Positions 52,010 to 61,481 of a stretch of 64,000 nt of DNA are shown here, one piece after another. The notes below the pieces were generated by a model. It was not told where the DNA came from. It worked only from the letters and a program-made list of their open reading frames with translations, and did not search any database. The stretch is taken from NCBI RefSeq assembly GCF_014652415.1, contig NZ_BMYT01000005.1, positions 1 through 64,000 on the forward strand, given 5' to 3'. Position 1 is the first letter of the stretch. Every line of letters starts with the position of its first letter. Source of the stretch: Affinundibacterium macrobrachii (lineage in GTDB: Bacteria; Pseudomonadota; Gammaproteobacteria; Burkholderiales; Burkholderiaceae_D). Position numbers and translations under genes: made by a program.

Positions 52010-54223
52010 TTAGTTATCTTCTGATTCAGGCGAACCTAAAGTCTGCATCAAATATTGTTGTGCGCTAAATGGCTTCTGTTTGCCACGAACTTTTTTGCGT
52101 TCATAACTACCGTCAGAGTCAAGCACCCAAGCATTTTGGTTATCTTTTAAGTAGGGATCTAAACCTTCGGAGATAATGCGTTTCTTCAGGCTCTTTTCTA
52201 AGACCGGAAACGCAACTTCAATACGACGGAATAAATTACGGCTCATCCAATCTGCACTAGCCAGATAAACATCGTGCTGCAAATCATTCCGGAAATAATA
52301 GATACGTGAATGTTCTAAGAAGCGTCCAATGATAGAACGCACCGTAATGTTTTCAGACAATCCAGGAACACTAGGGCGTAAGGTGCAGGCACCGCGAACG
52401 ATCAGGTCGATTTTGACGCCATCTGCTGATGCGGCATATAAAGCACGGATCACCGATTCATCGACCAAGGCATTCATTTTTGCGATGATGCGACCGGGGC
52501 GACCTTCACGTGCGATACGTGCTTCATTCCGAATTGCCTTGATGATTTTGGGTTGTAAGAAGAAAGGTGCGAGCCACAGATGTTCTAGTTTTTTCGGCTT
52601 GGTTAAACCTGTTAAGTGAATAAACACTTCGTTGACTTCAGCTGCTTTTTTGGGGTGAGCCGTGAGTAGACCAAAATCTGTGTAAAAACGGGTGGTGGAA
52701 GGGTGATAATTGCCAGTCCCTAAATGCGCATAATGACGCAAGCCTCCACCTTCTTCACGGCGAATCACTAAGGCTAGTTTGGCATGCGTCTTTAAACCGA
52801 CCACACCATACACAACTTGAGCGCCAGCTCTTTGCAAGCGATCTGCCCAATTAATATTTGCCTCTTCATCAAAACGCGCCATTAATTCGACTACCACCGT
52901 GACTTCCTTGCCCATGCGTGCTGCGGTGATCAGTGATTCCATTAGATCGGAATTCATGCCGGTGCGATAAATAGTTTGCTTGATCGCTAAGACATTCGGG
53001 TCAAGCGATGCCGTTCGTATGAAATCAATTACCGTTTGGAACGGCTGAAATGGGTGATGCAATAAAATATCTTGTTTGTTTAAAACATCAAAAATATTTT
53101 TTTGTGCAAGCTTGGAGTCCGATTTGGCTGAAAAGGCTGGGAAGCGCAGGTTTGCTTGATTCACATGGTCGATTAACTCAGATAATCGCACCATATTGAC
53201 TGGGCCATCGACCGCATAGAGACGGTCTTTACTCAGAGAAAATTGTTCTAGTAAAAATTGTGACAAAGATTCAGGGCAATTTTTGGCAACTTCTAGGCGA
53301 ACTGCCATGCCAAATTGACGACCTTGCAATTCTCCTTGCAAAGCTTGACGTAGATTTTTCACTTCATCTTCATCCACCCATAAATCACTGTCACGTGTGA
53401 CGCGAAATTGCGAGTAAGCGAGAACTTCTCGATCATTAAATAAATCACCAATGTGCGCATGGATGACTGAGGACAATAGACAGAAAGCTTGCCCTTTCTC
53501 AGTTAGCTCGTCGGGAATCTTGATGACACGCGGTAAAACGCGTGGTGCTTTCACAATCGCGATCGCAGTGCCGCGTCCAAACGCATCTTTACCCGCCAGC
53601 GAGACAATAAAGTTGAGACTTTTATTAACAACTTGGGGAAAGGGGTGTGCTGGATCTAAACCTATCGGTGTTAATAAGGGACGTACTTCGCGATCGAAAT
53701 AGGATTTCACCCAAGCACGTTGAGCTTCGGTTCGTTCGGTGTGACGTAATAAATGTATGCCTTTGCGCGATAAGGCTGGCAAGATGTCTTGGTTTAATAC
53801 TTCGTATTGACGTGTCTCTAACGCGTGACACTCTTTATCGATACGTTCCATCATGCTAGTGAAAGCGGCGTGTTGGGCTAGTTGCCCATCGATGGTATTT
53901 TGCGCTAATAAACTAGCTACGCGCACTTCAAAGAACTCGTCTAGATTACTGCCAACAATACATAAATATTTCAAGCGCTCTAATAAAGGGATACTTTTGT
54001 CTTCTGCTTGTGCCAACACGCGCCAGTTAAACGCAATTTGTGATCGTTCTCTATCTAAATAGATTGCTGACCGTGGCAAGCCTAGGCTTGTCATTAATGC
54101 CGATTCGCTATCGTTTGTCGCTTTGTGGCTCATGTTAGCGCCTGCTGAAGAAGAGGAATTTGCATTAACCTCTATTGCTTCTGTCGTGTCAATGACATTG
54201 TTTATGACATCCGGATTGATCAT
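52010..54223 (-). CDS. ppk: Polyphosphate kinase
   Basis: A PPK1-type enzyme of about 737 residues that reversibly polymerises ATP gamma-phosphate to polyphosphate. The N domain begins IYLDRERSQIAFNWRVLAQ. The catalytic region has TLRHYAHLGTGNYHPSTTRFYTDFG-like sequence (GGLRHYAHLGTGNYH), with the phospho-His motif. The frame opens at 54298, but the predicted PhoB-driven start of transcription is near 54294, so an internal ATG must be used. I chose 54223; the ATG at about 54133 is another option. Confidence 0.92.
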   Translation of the reverse strand: MINPDVINNVIDTTEAIEVNANSSSSAGANMSHKATNDSESALMTSLGLPRSAIYLDRERSQIAFNWRVLAQAEDKSIPLLERLKYLCIVGSNLDEFFEVRVASLLAQNTIDGQLAQHAAFTSMMERIDKECHALETRQYEVLNQDILPALSRKGIHLLRHTERTEAQRAWVKSYFDREVRPLLTPIGLDPAHPFPQVVNKSLNFIVSLAGKDAFGRGTAIAIVKAPRVLPRVIKIPDELTEKGQAFCLLSSVIHAHIGDLFNDREVLAYSQFRVTRDSDLWVDEDEVKNLRQALQGELQGRQFGMAVRLEVAKNCPESLSQFLLEQFSLSKDRLYAVDGPVNMVRLSELIDHVNQANLRFPAFSAKSDSKLAQKNIFDVLNKQDILLHHPFQPFQTVIDFIRTASLDPNVLAIKQTIYRTGMNSDLMESLITAARMGKEVTVVVELMARFDEEANINWADRLQRAGAQVVYGVVGLKTHAKLALVIRREEGGGLRHYAHLGTGNYHPSTTRFYTDFGLLTAHPKKAAEVNEVFIHLTGLTKPKKLEHLWLAPFFLQPKIIKAIRNEARIAREGRPGRIIAKMNALVDESVIRALYAASADGVKIDLIVRGACTLRPSVPGLSENITVRSIIGRFLEHSRIYYFRNDLQHDVYLASADWMSRNLFRRIEVAFPVLEKSLKKRIISEGLDPYLKDNQNAWVLDSDGSYERKKVRGKQKPFSAQQYLMQTLGSPESEDN

Positions 54224-54300
54224 TGCGATTTTTCGTTTTAAACGATTTTGAACTAAATAAACACGCTGCTTGGCAAGCAAAATAGCCAAGTTCTGCAAAG

Positions 54301-54334
54301 ATTGTAATTATTAATTATGACAAGTTTGTGACAG
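54301..54334 (-). promoter_or_regulatory. Pho box and -10 of ppk
   Basis: Read on the minus strand: CTGTCAC, AAAC, TTGTCAT (54334-54317), then exactly 10 bp and a TACAAT -10 (54306-54301). This is an ideal PhoB-dependent promoter. Confidence 0.78.
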
Positions 54335-54375
54335 AAATATTTCCCCAATTCAAATATTTCATAGATCATTAAAGT

Positions 54376-54409
54376 CTGTCATATTCTTGTCATATTGGGC
54401 TAGTACAGT
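54376..54409 (+). promoter_or_regulatory. Pho box and -10 of pstS
   Basis: CTGTCAT, ATTC, TTGTCAT (54376-54393), followed 10 bp later by TACAGT (54404-54409). It is divergent from the ppk Pho box, 42 bp away. Confidence 0.78.
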
Positions 54410-54526
54410 TCGATCCATGTTATTTCAGTGCACAAGCAAATTGCTTAATTCATGAAGTCACATACAGGTTTTATAAAGATTTTTATTAAGCTTGAAGAAT
54501 CGTTTTCCCAATTACACGAGGTCAAT

Positions 54527-55570
54527 ATGCAATTTAATCGTATTGTTAAGTCTTTGGTCATGGCAGCTGGTGCTGCGTTGGCTTTTTCGTCTGTGCATGC
54601 TGCTGAAGTCACTGGTGCAGGCGCGACTTTCCCCTATCCAATCTACGCAAAATGGGCTGATGCTTACAAAAAAGCAACGGGAAATACTATCAATTACCAA
54701 TCCATCGGTTCTGGTGGTGGTATTAAACAAATTAAAGCAAAAACAGTTGATTTTGGTGCAACTGATATGCCATTGAAAATCGAAGATTTGAACACTGACG
54801 GCATGATGCAGTTCCCAGCAGTGATCGGTGGTGTTGTGCCTGTAGTGAATTTGGAAGGGATTACGCCAGGTCAATTGAAAATGACTGGTGAGGTATTGGC
54901 GAAGATTTACATGGGTACAGTTACTAAGTGGAATGCAGCTGAAATCGCGGCGATCAATCCAGGTGTGAAATTGCCAGCGGAAGATATCACTGTAGTACAT
55001 CGTTCTGACGGTTCTGGTACAACATTTATCTGGACAGATTATTTGTCTAAAGTAAGCCCAGAATTCAAATCTACTGTGAGCTCTGGTACTGCGGTTAAAT
55101 GGCCAGTTGGCTTAGGCGGCAAAGGTAACGAAGGTGTTGCTGCAAATGTACAACGTATCAAAGGTTCTATTGGTTACGTTGAATATGCTTACGTGAAACG
55201 CAACAAAATGACGCACACACAAGTGAAAAACTTGGATGGTCAATTTGTACAACCAGATGACGCTAACTTTAAAGCAGCTGCTTCTGGTGCAGATTGGGCA
55301 AAAACACCAGGTATGGGCGTGATTTTGACAAACCAACCAGGCAAAGCAACTTGGCCTATCAGTGGCGCAACTTTCATCTTGTTGCATAAAGTACCTGCGA
55401 ATGCAGCGAATACACAAGAAGTTGTGAAATTCTTCGACTGGGCTTTTGCAAACGGCTCAGCCATGGCGACTGAATTGGAATACGTTCCATTGCCAGCAGA
55501 TGTCGTGAAATTGATCCAAGCTAGCTGGAAAGCGAACTTGAAAGATGCATCTGGTAAAGCGCTGTATTAA
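54527..55570 (+). CDS. pstS: Phosphate-binding protein PstS
   Basis: A 347-residue periplasmic phosphate receptor. The signal peptide (residues 1-24, cleaved in VHA-AEVTG) leads to GAGATFPYPIYAKWADAYKK. GSGGGIKQIKAKTVDFGATD and HRSDGSGTTFIW line the phosphate pocket in known PstS. ATG at 54527 follows GAGG; the upstream in-frame start would place 25 residues before the signal peptide. It heads pstSCAB-phoU. Confidence 0.97.
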   Translation: MQFNRIVKSLVMAAGAALAFSSVHAAEVTGAGATFPYPIYAKWADAYKKATGNTINYQSIGSGGGIKQIKAKTVDFGATDMPLKIEDLNTDGMMQFPAVIGGVVPVVNLEGITPGQLKMTGEVLAKIYMGTVTKWNAAEIAAINPGVKLPAEDITVVHRSDGSGTTFIWTDYLSKVSPEFKSTVSSGTAVKWPVGLGGKGNEGVAANVQRIKGSIGYVEYAYVKRNKMTHTQVKNLDGQFVQPDDANFKAAASGADWAKTPGMGVILTNQPGKATWPISGATFILLHKVPANAANTQEVVKFFDWAFANGSAMATELEYVPLPADVVKLIQASWKANLKDASGKALY

Positions 55571-55627
55571 TCTTCTAAATCTTTTAAATCGTTAGATTGA
55601 TTTGATTATTGTGAAGTAAGTAAGACA

Positions 55628-55658
55628 CAAACATCCCGACCACACGTTGGGATGTTTG
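55628..55658 (+). other. Intercistronic stem-loop between pstS and pstC
   Basis: Ten-bp perfect stem CAAACATCCC/GGGATGTTTG (55628-55637, 55649-55658) with further inner pairing and a 5-nt loop. Only T-poor sequence follows, so it may be partial attenuation or 3'-end protection, which would favour PstS over the membrane subunits. Confidence 0.55.
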
Positions 55659-55743
55659 CACATAAAAAGTAAAAATATCTACTCCAGCTTTGAACTCTTC
55701 ATCTGCATCGATTCGGGATGAAATACAGGAAGATAGTCAAGTG

Positions 55744-56721
55744 ATGACAAGTACTCAAACCACACAAACCATGATGCATAGCTCAACTATGCGGAAACAG
55801 AAATTGCAGGATTTTCTGTTTCATAAATTGACCTTTAGCTTTGCGCTAATGGTCTTACTCGTTTTAGTCGGTATCGTCGTATCGCTATTTTATGGCGCTT
55901 TACCGGCAATGAAAGAATTTGGATTTGCCTTTATCACCACCGTTGAGTGGGATCCAATCAATGATCAATATGGCGGCATGATTGCGATTGTTGGTACCTT
56001 GGTGACTTCAGGTATTGCCTTGTTGATCGCGTTTCCAATTAGTTTTGGTATCGCTTTATTTTTAACAGAGATCTGCCCAGTTTGGCTAAAACGTCCACTC
56101 GGTACCGCGGTTGAATTGTTGGCAGGTGTGCCTAGTATTATTTACGGCATGTGGGGTTTATTCGTATTCGCCCCATTTTTCAGCACTTATGGACAGCCAT
56201 TTTTGGCAAGCACTTTAGGTAAGTTGCCTGTCGTTGGCGTTTTATTCTCAGGTTCGATGATTGGGATTGGCGTACTAACAGCCGGCATCATTCTGGGCAT
56301 TATGATTATCCCGTTTATTGCATCCGTAATGCGCGACGTGTTTGAAATTGTGCCACCTGTATTGAAAGAATCTGCCTACGGCTTAGGTTGTACACGCTGG
56401 GAAGTGGTGCGTAAAGTTGTGTTGCCATACACCAAAGCCGGTGTGATTGGTGGTGTAATGTTGGGGTTAGGGCGCGCACTCGGTGAGACCATGGCAATTA
56501 CCTTTGTGATCGGTAACGCGCATAAATTACATTGGTCTTTATTTGCAGGTGGAAATAGTATCGCTTCTAGTCTCGCAAATGAATTTGCCGAAGCAGAATC
56601 TGAATTGCACGTCGCTTCCTTATTCTTGCTGGGCTTAATCTTATTTGTAATTACATTCGTGGTCTTGGCTTCGGCAAAATTGCTGCTGTTAGGTATGAAA
56701 AGAAAAGAAGGTGTGAAATGA
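55744..56721 (+). CDS. pstC: Phosphate ABC transporter permease PstC
   Basis: A 325-residue permease with six spans. [25 protein letters not shown] and the EAA-type loop [20 protein letters not shown] are typical of PstC. The start may be GTG 55741 or ATG 55744, both after AGGAAG; the frame extends to a TTG at 55690. The pstA ATG overlaps its stop. Confidence 0.95.
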   Translation: MTSTQTTQTMMHSSTMRKQKLQDFLFHKLTFSFALMVLLVLVGIVVSLFYGALPAMKEFGFAFITTVEWDPINDQYGGMIAIVGTLVTSGIALLIAFPISFGIALFLTEICPVWLKRPLGTAVELLAGVPSIIYGMWGLFVFAPFFSTYGQPFLASTLGKLPVVGVLFSGSMIGIGVLTAGIILGIMIIPFIASVMRDVFEIVPPVLKESAYGLGCTRWEVVRKVVLPYTKAGVIGGVMLGLGRALGETMAITFVIGNAHKLHWSLFAGGNSIASSLANEFAEAESELHVASLFLLGLILFVITFVVLASAKLLLLGMKRKEGVK

Positions 56722-57578
56722 CCCAAGCTGCTGTGAATTCTGTATATAAGTCGCGTTTGCGCAAGCATAAGATTGGTATTTTCTTTTCTACTGCTGCGAT
56801 GGCTTTAGGCGTATTTTTCTTAATGTGGATTTTGTTAACTTTGGTCAGCAAAGGTTTGGGCTCATTAAGCTGGGAAGCCATTACCACTGCGACGCCAGCT
56901 CCAGGTGAAGAAGGCGGTGGTTTAGCCAATGCATTATTAGGTAGTTTAATGATGGTTGGTTTCGCGACTTTGATCAGTACACCAATCGGCATATTGGCAG
57001 GGATTTATTTGGCAGAATATGGTGAGAAAAATTGGTTTAGTGATTTGACGCGCTTTGTGACAGACATTATGTTGTCTGCACCATCAGTGGTGATTGGTCT
57101 ATTTGTGTACGCGATTTACGTGGCACACATTAAACACTTCTCCGGTTGGGCCGGTACGTTAGCGATTTCTCTGATTGCGATTCCTGTTGTTGTGCGTACT
57201 ACCGATAATATGTTGGCGCTAGTTCCCACAAGCTTACGAGAAGCTGCATTTGCGCTGGGTGCTCCGCGTTGGAAAGTCGCTTTGTTTATTCGTGTGAAAG
57301 CGGTTAAGGCAGGTATTTTGACCGGTGTCTTGTTGGCAATTGCACGCATCTCGGGTGAGACTGCTCCTTTGCTTTTCACTGCGTTGAACAACCAATTTAT
57401 TAATATCGACATGAATAAACCGATGGCGAATTTGCCGGTGGTTATTTATCAATTCGCAATGAGTCCTTATGACAATTGGCGTGGTCTGGCTTGGACCGGT
57501 GCCTTATTAGTGACCTTTAGCGTATTGGCATTGAATATTCTGTCACGTACTGTATTCGCACAAAAAGTGCATAAATAA
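56718..57578 (+). CDS. pstA: Phosphate ABC transporter permease PstA
   Basis: A 286-residue permease with about six spans, partner of PstC. It contains [16 protein letters not shown] (here [16 protein letters not shown]) and the loop [20 protein letters not shown] that docks on PstB. It overlaps pstC by four bases (ATGA), with pstB 16 nt downstream. Confidence 0.96.
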   Translation: MTQAAVNSVYKSRLRKHKIGIFFSTAAMALGVFFLMWILLTLVSKGLGSLSWEAITTATPAPGEEGGGLANALLGSLMMVGFATLISTPIGILAGIYLAEYGEKNWFSDLTRFVTDIMLSAPSVVIGLFVYAIYVAHIKHFSGWAGTLAISLIAIPVVVRTTDNMLALVPTSLREAAFALGAPRWKVALFIRVKAVKAGILTGVLLAIARISGETAPLLFTALNNQFINIDMNKPMANLPVVIYQFAMSPYDNWRGLAWTGALLVTFSVLALNILSRTVFAQKVHK

Positions 57579-57594
57579 TTTAGAGCTGAACATC

Positions 57595-58380
57595 ATGATT
57601 CCAAATACAAAACCAGTAGTAGAGCAAAAAGCTTGCATCGAAACGAAGAATTTGAATTTCTATTATGGGAATAACCGCAGTTTGCATGACGTGAATTTGA
57701 AGGTCTATGACAAGAAAGTGACTGCTTTCATCGGTCCTTCTGGTTGCGGCAAGTCGACTTTGTTACGTACTTTTAACCGTATGTATGACCTGTATCCAGG
57801 TCAAAAAGCTGTTGGTGAAATTATTTACAACGGCCAGAATATTTTGTTGCCAGGTCAAGACATCAATATGTTGCGTGCAAAAGTGGGTATGGTGTTTCAA
57901 AAGCCAACTCCGTTCCCGATGTCGGTGTATGACAATATCGCCTTCGGTGTTCGTTTATACGAGAACCTCTCTAAAGGTGAGATGGATGAACGTGTTGAAT
58001 GGTCGTTGAAAAAGGCGGCTTTGTGGAACGAAGTTAAAGATAAATTGAGTAGCAGTGGATTAAGCTTGTCTGGTGGTCAACAGCAACGTTTATGCATTGC
58101 GCGCGGTGTTGCGGTGAAGCCAGAAGTCTTGCTGTTAGATGAACCGACCTCGGCACTGGACCCAATTTCTACAGTAAAAATTGAAGAGTTGATTAACGAG
58201 TTGAAAGAAGATTATACGATCGCGATCGTCACGCACAATATGCAGCAAGCTGCGCGTTGTTCCGATTACACCGCCTATATGTATTTAGGCGAATTAGTCG
58301 AGTTCGGTGAGACCGACAATATCTTTATGAATCCCGTACGCAAAGAGACCCAAGATTATATTACTGGCCGTTTTGGCTAA
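57595..58380 (+). CDS. pstB: Phosphate ABC transporter ATPase PstB
   Basis: A 261-residue ATPase. Walker A is GPSGCGKST (about residues 45-53), the signature LSGGQQQR and Walker [13 protein letters not shown]. The PstB-specific [19 protein letters not shown] is present after the Q-loop. It energises phosphate uptake and takes part in PhoR/PhoU signalling. Confidence 0.97.
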   Translation: MIPNTKPVVEQKACIETKNLNFYYGNNRSLHDVNLKVYDKKVTAFIGPSGCGKSTLLRTFNRMYDLYPGQKAVGEIIYNGQNILLPGQDINMLRAKVGMVFQKPTPFPMSVYDNIAFGVRLYENLSKGEMDERVEWSLKKAALWNEVKDKLSSSGLSLSGGQQQRLCIARGVAVKPEVLLLDEPTSALDPISTVKIEELINELKEDYTIAIVTHNMQQAARCSDYTAYMYLGELVEFGETDNIFMNPVRKETQDYITGRFG

Positions 58381-58437
58381 TTTTGGCGAGTACATTTGCA
58401 AATACCGTAGACGATCAATCAGAATTCAGGAGCTAAC

Positions 58438-59157
58438 ATGACAGGCGAACATTCATCGAGTCAGTACAATCACGATTTAGAAGCAATCCGTTCCCAAGTA
58501 TTGTTAATGGGCGGTTTAGTAGAAAACCATTTTCAGGATGCGATGTCTTGCTATCGCACCGGTAACAGCGAACATGCAGCAGCGGTTGTGAAGTCAGACG
58601 AAGAAGTGAATCGTTTAGAAGTCATGCTTGATGATATGTGTAGTCACTTGATCGTTAAACGTCAACCAGCCGCGAATGATTTACGTACCGTGATGGCGAC
58701 TGGTAAAGTAATTACCGACTTAGAGCGTATCGGTGACGAATCAACCAAGATCGCGCGTATCGCACAAGAAATGATGCATAAAAATCGTAGCAACGCGATG
58801 TTTAGTGGATATGAAACTGTACGTGTTTTGGCCAATAGCGTTGGCCAGATGTTGCATCAATCGTTGGACGCATTTGCACGCCATGATGATGCAAAAGCAG
58901 TGCAGTTAATCGCATTTGATGAAATTATCGACAGTGACTTTCGTTCGATCATGCGTAATTTGATTACGTTTATGATGGAAGACCCGAGCACGATTTCTTT
59001 CGCTCTCGACGCATTGTGGGTAGCAAAAGCGATTGAACGAATTGGCGATCATGCAAAGAATATTGCCGAGCATACGATTTATATCGTTGAAGGTCGCGAT
59101 ATTCGCCATTCCGATTACGTCGCTAGCAAACAAGATAAAGCGACACCACAAGTATAA
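58438..59157 (+). CDS. phoU: Phosphate signalling regulator PhoU
   Basis: A 239-residue all-helical protein of two PhoU domains. The repeated metal-binding motifs E/DxxxD are seen in VITDLERIGDESTKIARI and KAIERIGDHAKNIAEHTIYI. It links the Pst transporter to PhoR and silences the Pho response when phosphate is plentiful. AGGAGC lies before the ATG. It is the last gene before phoB, 93 nt downstream. Confidence 0.96.
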   Translation: MTGEHSSSQYNHDLEAIRSQVLLMGGLVENHFQDAMSCYRTGNSEHAAAVVKSDEEVNRLEVMLDDMCSHLIVKRQPAANDLRTVMATGKVITDLERIGDESTKIARIAQEMMHKNRSNAMFSGYETVRVLANSVGQMLHQSLDAFARHDDAKAVQLIAFDEIIDSDFRSIMRNLITFMMEDPSTISFALDALWVAKAIERIGDHAKNIAEHTIYIVEGRDIRHSDYVASKQDKATPQV

Positions 59158-59166
59158 GTTGGGAAG

Positions 59167-59247
59167 TAGCGGTGTGAATGAAATCGATTGCACCGCTATT
59201 ACTTATCCTGTGCAAGCAATTAAAAATATAATCCTAAAAAATATAAT
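59167..59247 (+). other. phoU-phoB gap: hairpin and duplicated -10 sequence
   Basis: An 8-bp hairpin TAGCGGTG/CACCGCTA (59167-59174, 59191-59198) precedes a direct repeat of 14-15 bp, AAAAATATAATCCT, at 59222-59235 and 59237-59250. Each copy carries TATAAT (59227, 59242). The second abuts the phoB ATG, so a transcript from there would be leaderless. No Pho box is seen. Confidence 0.35.
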
Positions 59248-59250
59248 CCT

Positions 59251-59940
59251 ATGTCAGTTGATAAAACCACGATTTTAATCGTAGAGGACGAACCTGCGAT
59301 TAGTGAGTTGATTAGTTTTACTTTACGTGCGGCAGGTTGGAATACAGTTGCTGTTGGTAATACCGCAGAAGCTTGGGAATTCTTGCAACATCGCACGCCG
59401 CAATTAATTTTGTTAGATTGGATGCTGCCAGATCAAAGCGGCTTGCGATTGTTATCTAGAATTCGTTCCGATCGCAACTTCAATGAAATGCCGGTCATTA
59501 TGTTGACTGCAAAAAGCATGGAAGAGGACAAGATTTCAGGCCTCGATCATGGCGCAGATGATTACATCACCAAGCCATTTTCTCCGCGTGAATTAACTGC
59601 GCGCATCAAGGCCATGTTGCGTCGTAAGAGTCCAGAGCATGCGCAAACGAGTTTAGTGATTGCCAATGTGCATTTAGATCCTGTTAGTTGCACAGTCAAG
59701 ATAGACGACAAGAAAATCGAGATTGGTCACGCAGAATATAAATTGTTAAAGTTCTTTATGGCTCACCCAGAACGTGTGTTTTCTCGCAGCCAGCTATTAG
59801 ACAAAGTATGGGGCGATCATGTTGTGATCGAAGAACGTACCGTTGACGTGCATGTGCTACGTTTGCGCAAAGTTTTAAAGAATGCGGAAGGATTGATTAA
59901 AACAATTCGTAGCGTTGGTTATATGCTGTCGGAAAAGTAA
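59251..59940 (+). CDS. phoB: Phosphate-regulon response regulator PhoB
   Basis: A 229-residue OmpR-type regulator. The receiver has acidic residues in VEDEPAI and phospho-acceptor Asp56 (LILLDWMLPDQSG). The winged helix (about residues 130-226) has VFSRSQLLDKVWGDHVVIEERTVDVHVLRLRKVL, the DNA-reading part that binds Pho boxes. It pairs with phoR 60-75 nt downstream. The Pho boxes at ppk, pstS and the OlsB-like gene are its likely targets. Confidence 0.97.
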   Translation: MSVDKTTILIVEDEPAISELISFTLRAAGWNTVAVGNTAEAWEFLQHRTPQLILLDWMLPDQSGLRLLSRIRSDRNFNEMPVIMLTAKSMEEDKISGLDHGADDYITKPFSPRELTARIKAMLRRKSPEHAQTSLVIANVHLDPVSCTVKIDDKKIEIGHAEYKLLKFFMAHPERVFSRSQLLDKVWGDHVVIEERTVDVHVLRLRKVLKNAEGLIKTIRSVGYMLSEK

Positions 59941-60015
59941 AAAATTTTAATCGATAGTTTTGTCTTATCATGACTGAGATATTCTTTCTCAGTCTTTAAT
60001 TTGAATCACTCAATA

Positions 60016-61314
60016 ATGCGCCCACATCTCGTTTTTTGGATTTCAGCGGCCGTCCGTATGACGATCATTCTGGCAATGTCGGCGGTAGCTGCGTACTTTT
60101 TTGGTGTGGTGACAGGTTTAGCACTCGCACTGATTAGCATGATCGTGTTGATTGTGGTGCAGTTGCAGTATTTATTGAACTTGTCTGATTGGTTGGATAA
60201 TCCCAATAGCGCTCGACTTCCCGATGGTTGGGGGGCATGGACTGAAATCTTTTCGCGGCTCTACAAATTGCGTCGTGGCGACGAAAAAAATCAATCTGAA
60301 TTAGCTGAATGGTTAGCCCGTTTTCGACAAGCGATGACCTTGTTGCCGGATGGTTTGGTGATCATGGATGACGTGATGTTTTTGGAGTGGTGTAATCCAA
60401 TTGCAGAACATCATTTGGGTTTGGATTTGTCGCGTGATAAGGGCATGCGCGTGACTAACCTTGTACGCGCACCGGAGTTTATTGATTATATTATTCTTGG
60501 TCGTTACGAGACGCCATTGACCTTATCACTACGTGACCGAAAGTTAATCGTGCATGTGATTCCGTTTGAAAATCGTCGTCAAATTTTGGTTACTCATGAT
60601 ATTACTGAATCAGAACGTATTGATATGATGCGCCGTGATTTCATTGCCAATGCATCACATGAGTTACGTACCCCACTTACGGTAATTAATGGCTTTTTAG
60701 AAATCGCCGCGATGCAACCGGATATGGAAGTATCGATTCGTTCTTCGCACGTGAAGTTGATGATAGAGCAGGGCGAGCGTATGCAACGATTGGTTGAGGA
60801 TATGCTGACCTTAAGCCGGCTAGAATCAACTGAATTTAAAGTACGCACAGAACACATTGATATGCATTTGATGTTGCGCCATATTTGCCAAGAGGCGCAG
60901 GCATTGTCAGCGGGTAAGCATCAAATTAGCTTAGAGTTTGATGGACCAGATATTCAAGGTAGTAGCGATGAAATTCGCAGTGCGATCAGTAATTTGGTAA
61001 CCAATGCGGTGCGATATACACCAGAACACGGCGAAATTAAGATCATTTGGAAGAACACACCACAAGGGCCGAAGTGCGTGGTTCAGGACAATGGCATTGG
61101 TATCAGCCAAGAGCACATATCGCGCTTAACCGAACGATTTTATCGCGTCGATAAAAGTCGTTCGCGTGAGACCCAAGGAACTGGTTTGGGCTTAGCCATC
61201 GTCAAGCATGTATTAATTCGTCATGATGCGCAATTGTTGATTGAATCGACCGTTAATGTCGGTAGTAAATTCTGTGTACAATTTTCACCGCGTGCCGTTG
61301 TGTTGCCTAGTTAA
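60016..61314 (+). CDS. phoR: Phosphate-regulon sensor kinase PhoR
   Basis: A 432-residue kinase. Two short membrane spans lie at residues about 10-52, with almost no periplasmic loop, as usual for PhoR. A PAS domain (about residues 95-200) is followed by the phosphorylated His215 (NASHELRTPLTVI) and a HATPase domain with NLVTNAVRYT, DNGIGI and GTGLGLAIVKH. ATG at 60016 is chosen; a TTG at 60001 is also in frame. Confidence 0.96.
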   Translation: MRPHLVFWISAAVRMTIILAMSAVAAYFFGVVTGLALALISMIVLIVVQLQYLLNLSDWLDNPNSARLPDGWGAWTEIFSRLYKLRRGDEKNQSELAEWLARFRQAMTLLPDGLVIMDDVMFLEWCNPIAEHHLGLDLSRDKGMRVTNLVRAPEFIDYIILGRYETPLTLSLRDRKLIVHVIPFENRRQILVTHDITESERIDMMRRDFIANASHELRTPLTVINGFLEIAAMQPDMEVSIRSSHVKLMIEQGERMQRLVEDMLTLSRLESTEFKVRTEHIDMHLMLRHICQEAQALSAGKHQISLEFDGPDIQGSSDEIRSAISNLVTNAVRYTPEHGEIKIIWKNTPQGPKCVVQDNGIGISQEHISRLTERFYRVDKSRSRETQGTGLGLAIVKHVLIRHDAQLLIESTVNVGSKFCVQFSPRAVVLPS

Positions 61315-61433
61315 AACCCTTGGTTTAACTTTTGCTTAACTTGTCGTTGCGGTCTGATTGTAAATCGCCTTCAGCTACAGCTAGTTGCTGATTCTATTTC
61401 TCCGTCTTAGTGCTTTTCTTTACGCTCAGAGGA

Positions 61434-61462
61434 TTGCTGTTGTAATGTAGTCCTTATACAAT
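61434..61462 (+). promoter_or_regulatory. Promoter of the orphan OmpR-type regulator
   Basis: TTGCTG (61434-61439), 17-bp spacer, TACAAT (61457-61462). The predicted start near 61469 leaves a leader of only about 13 nt that is mostly the ribosome site AAAGGAG. This supports translation from 61482 and not from the ATG inside the -10. Confidence 0.55.
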
Positions 61463-61481
61463 GGAGCAAAGGAGAATACCT

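Noticed and set aside
54512..55000. 162-residue minus-strand frame inside pstS
   Set aside because: It lies entirely antisense to pstS, is rich in Cys and His in a way typical of shadow frames, and lacks a ribosome site.
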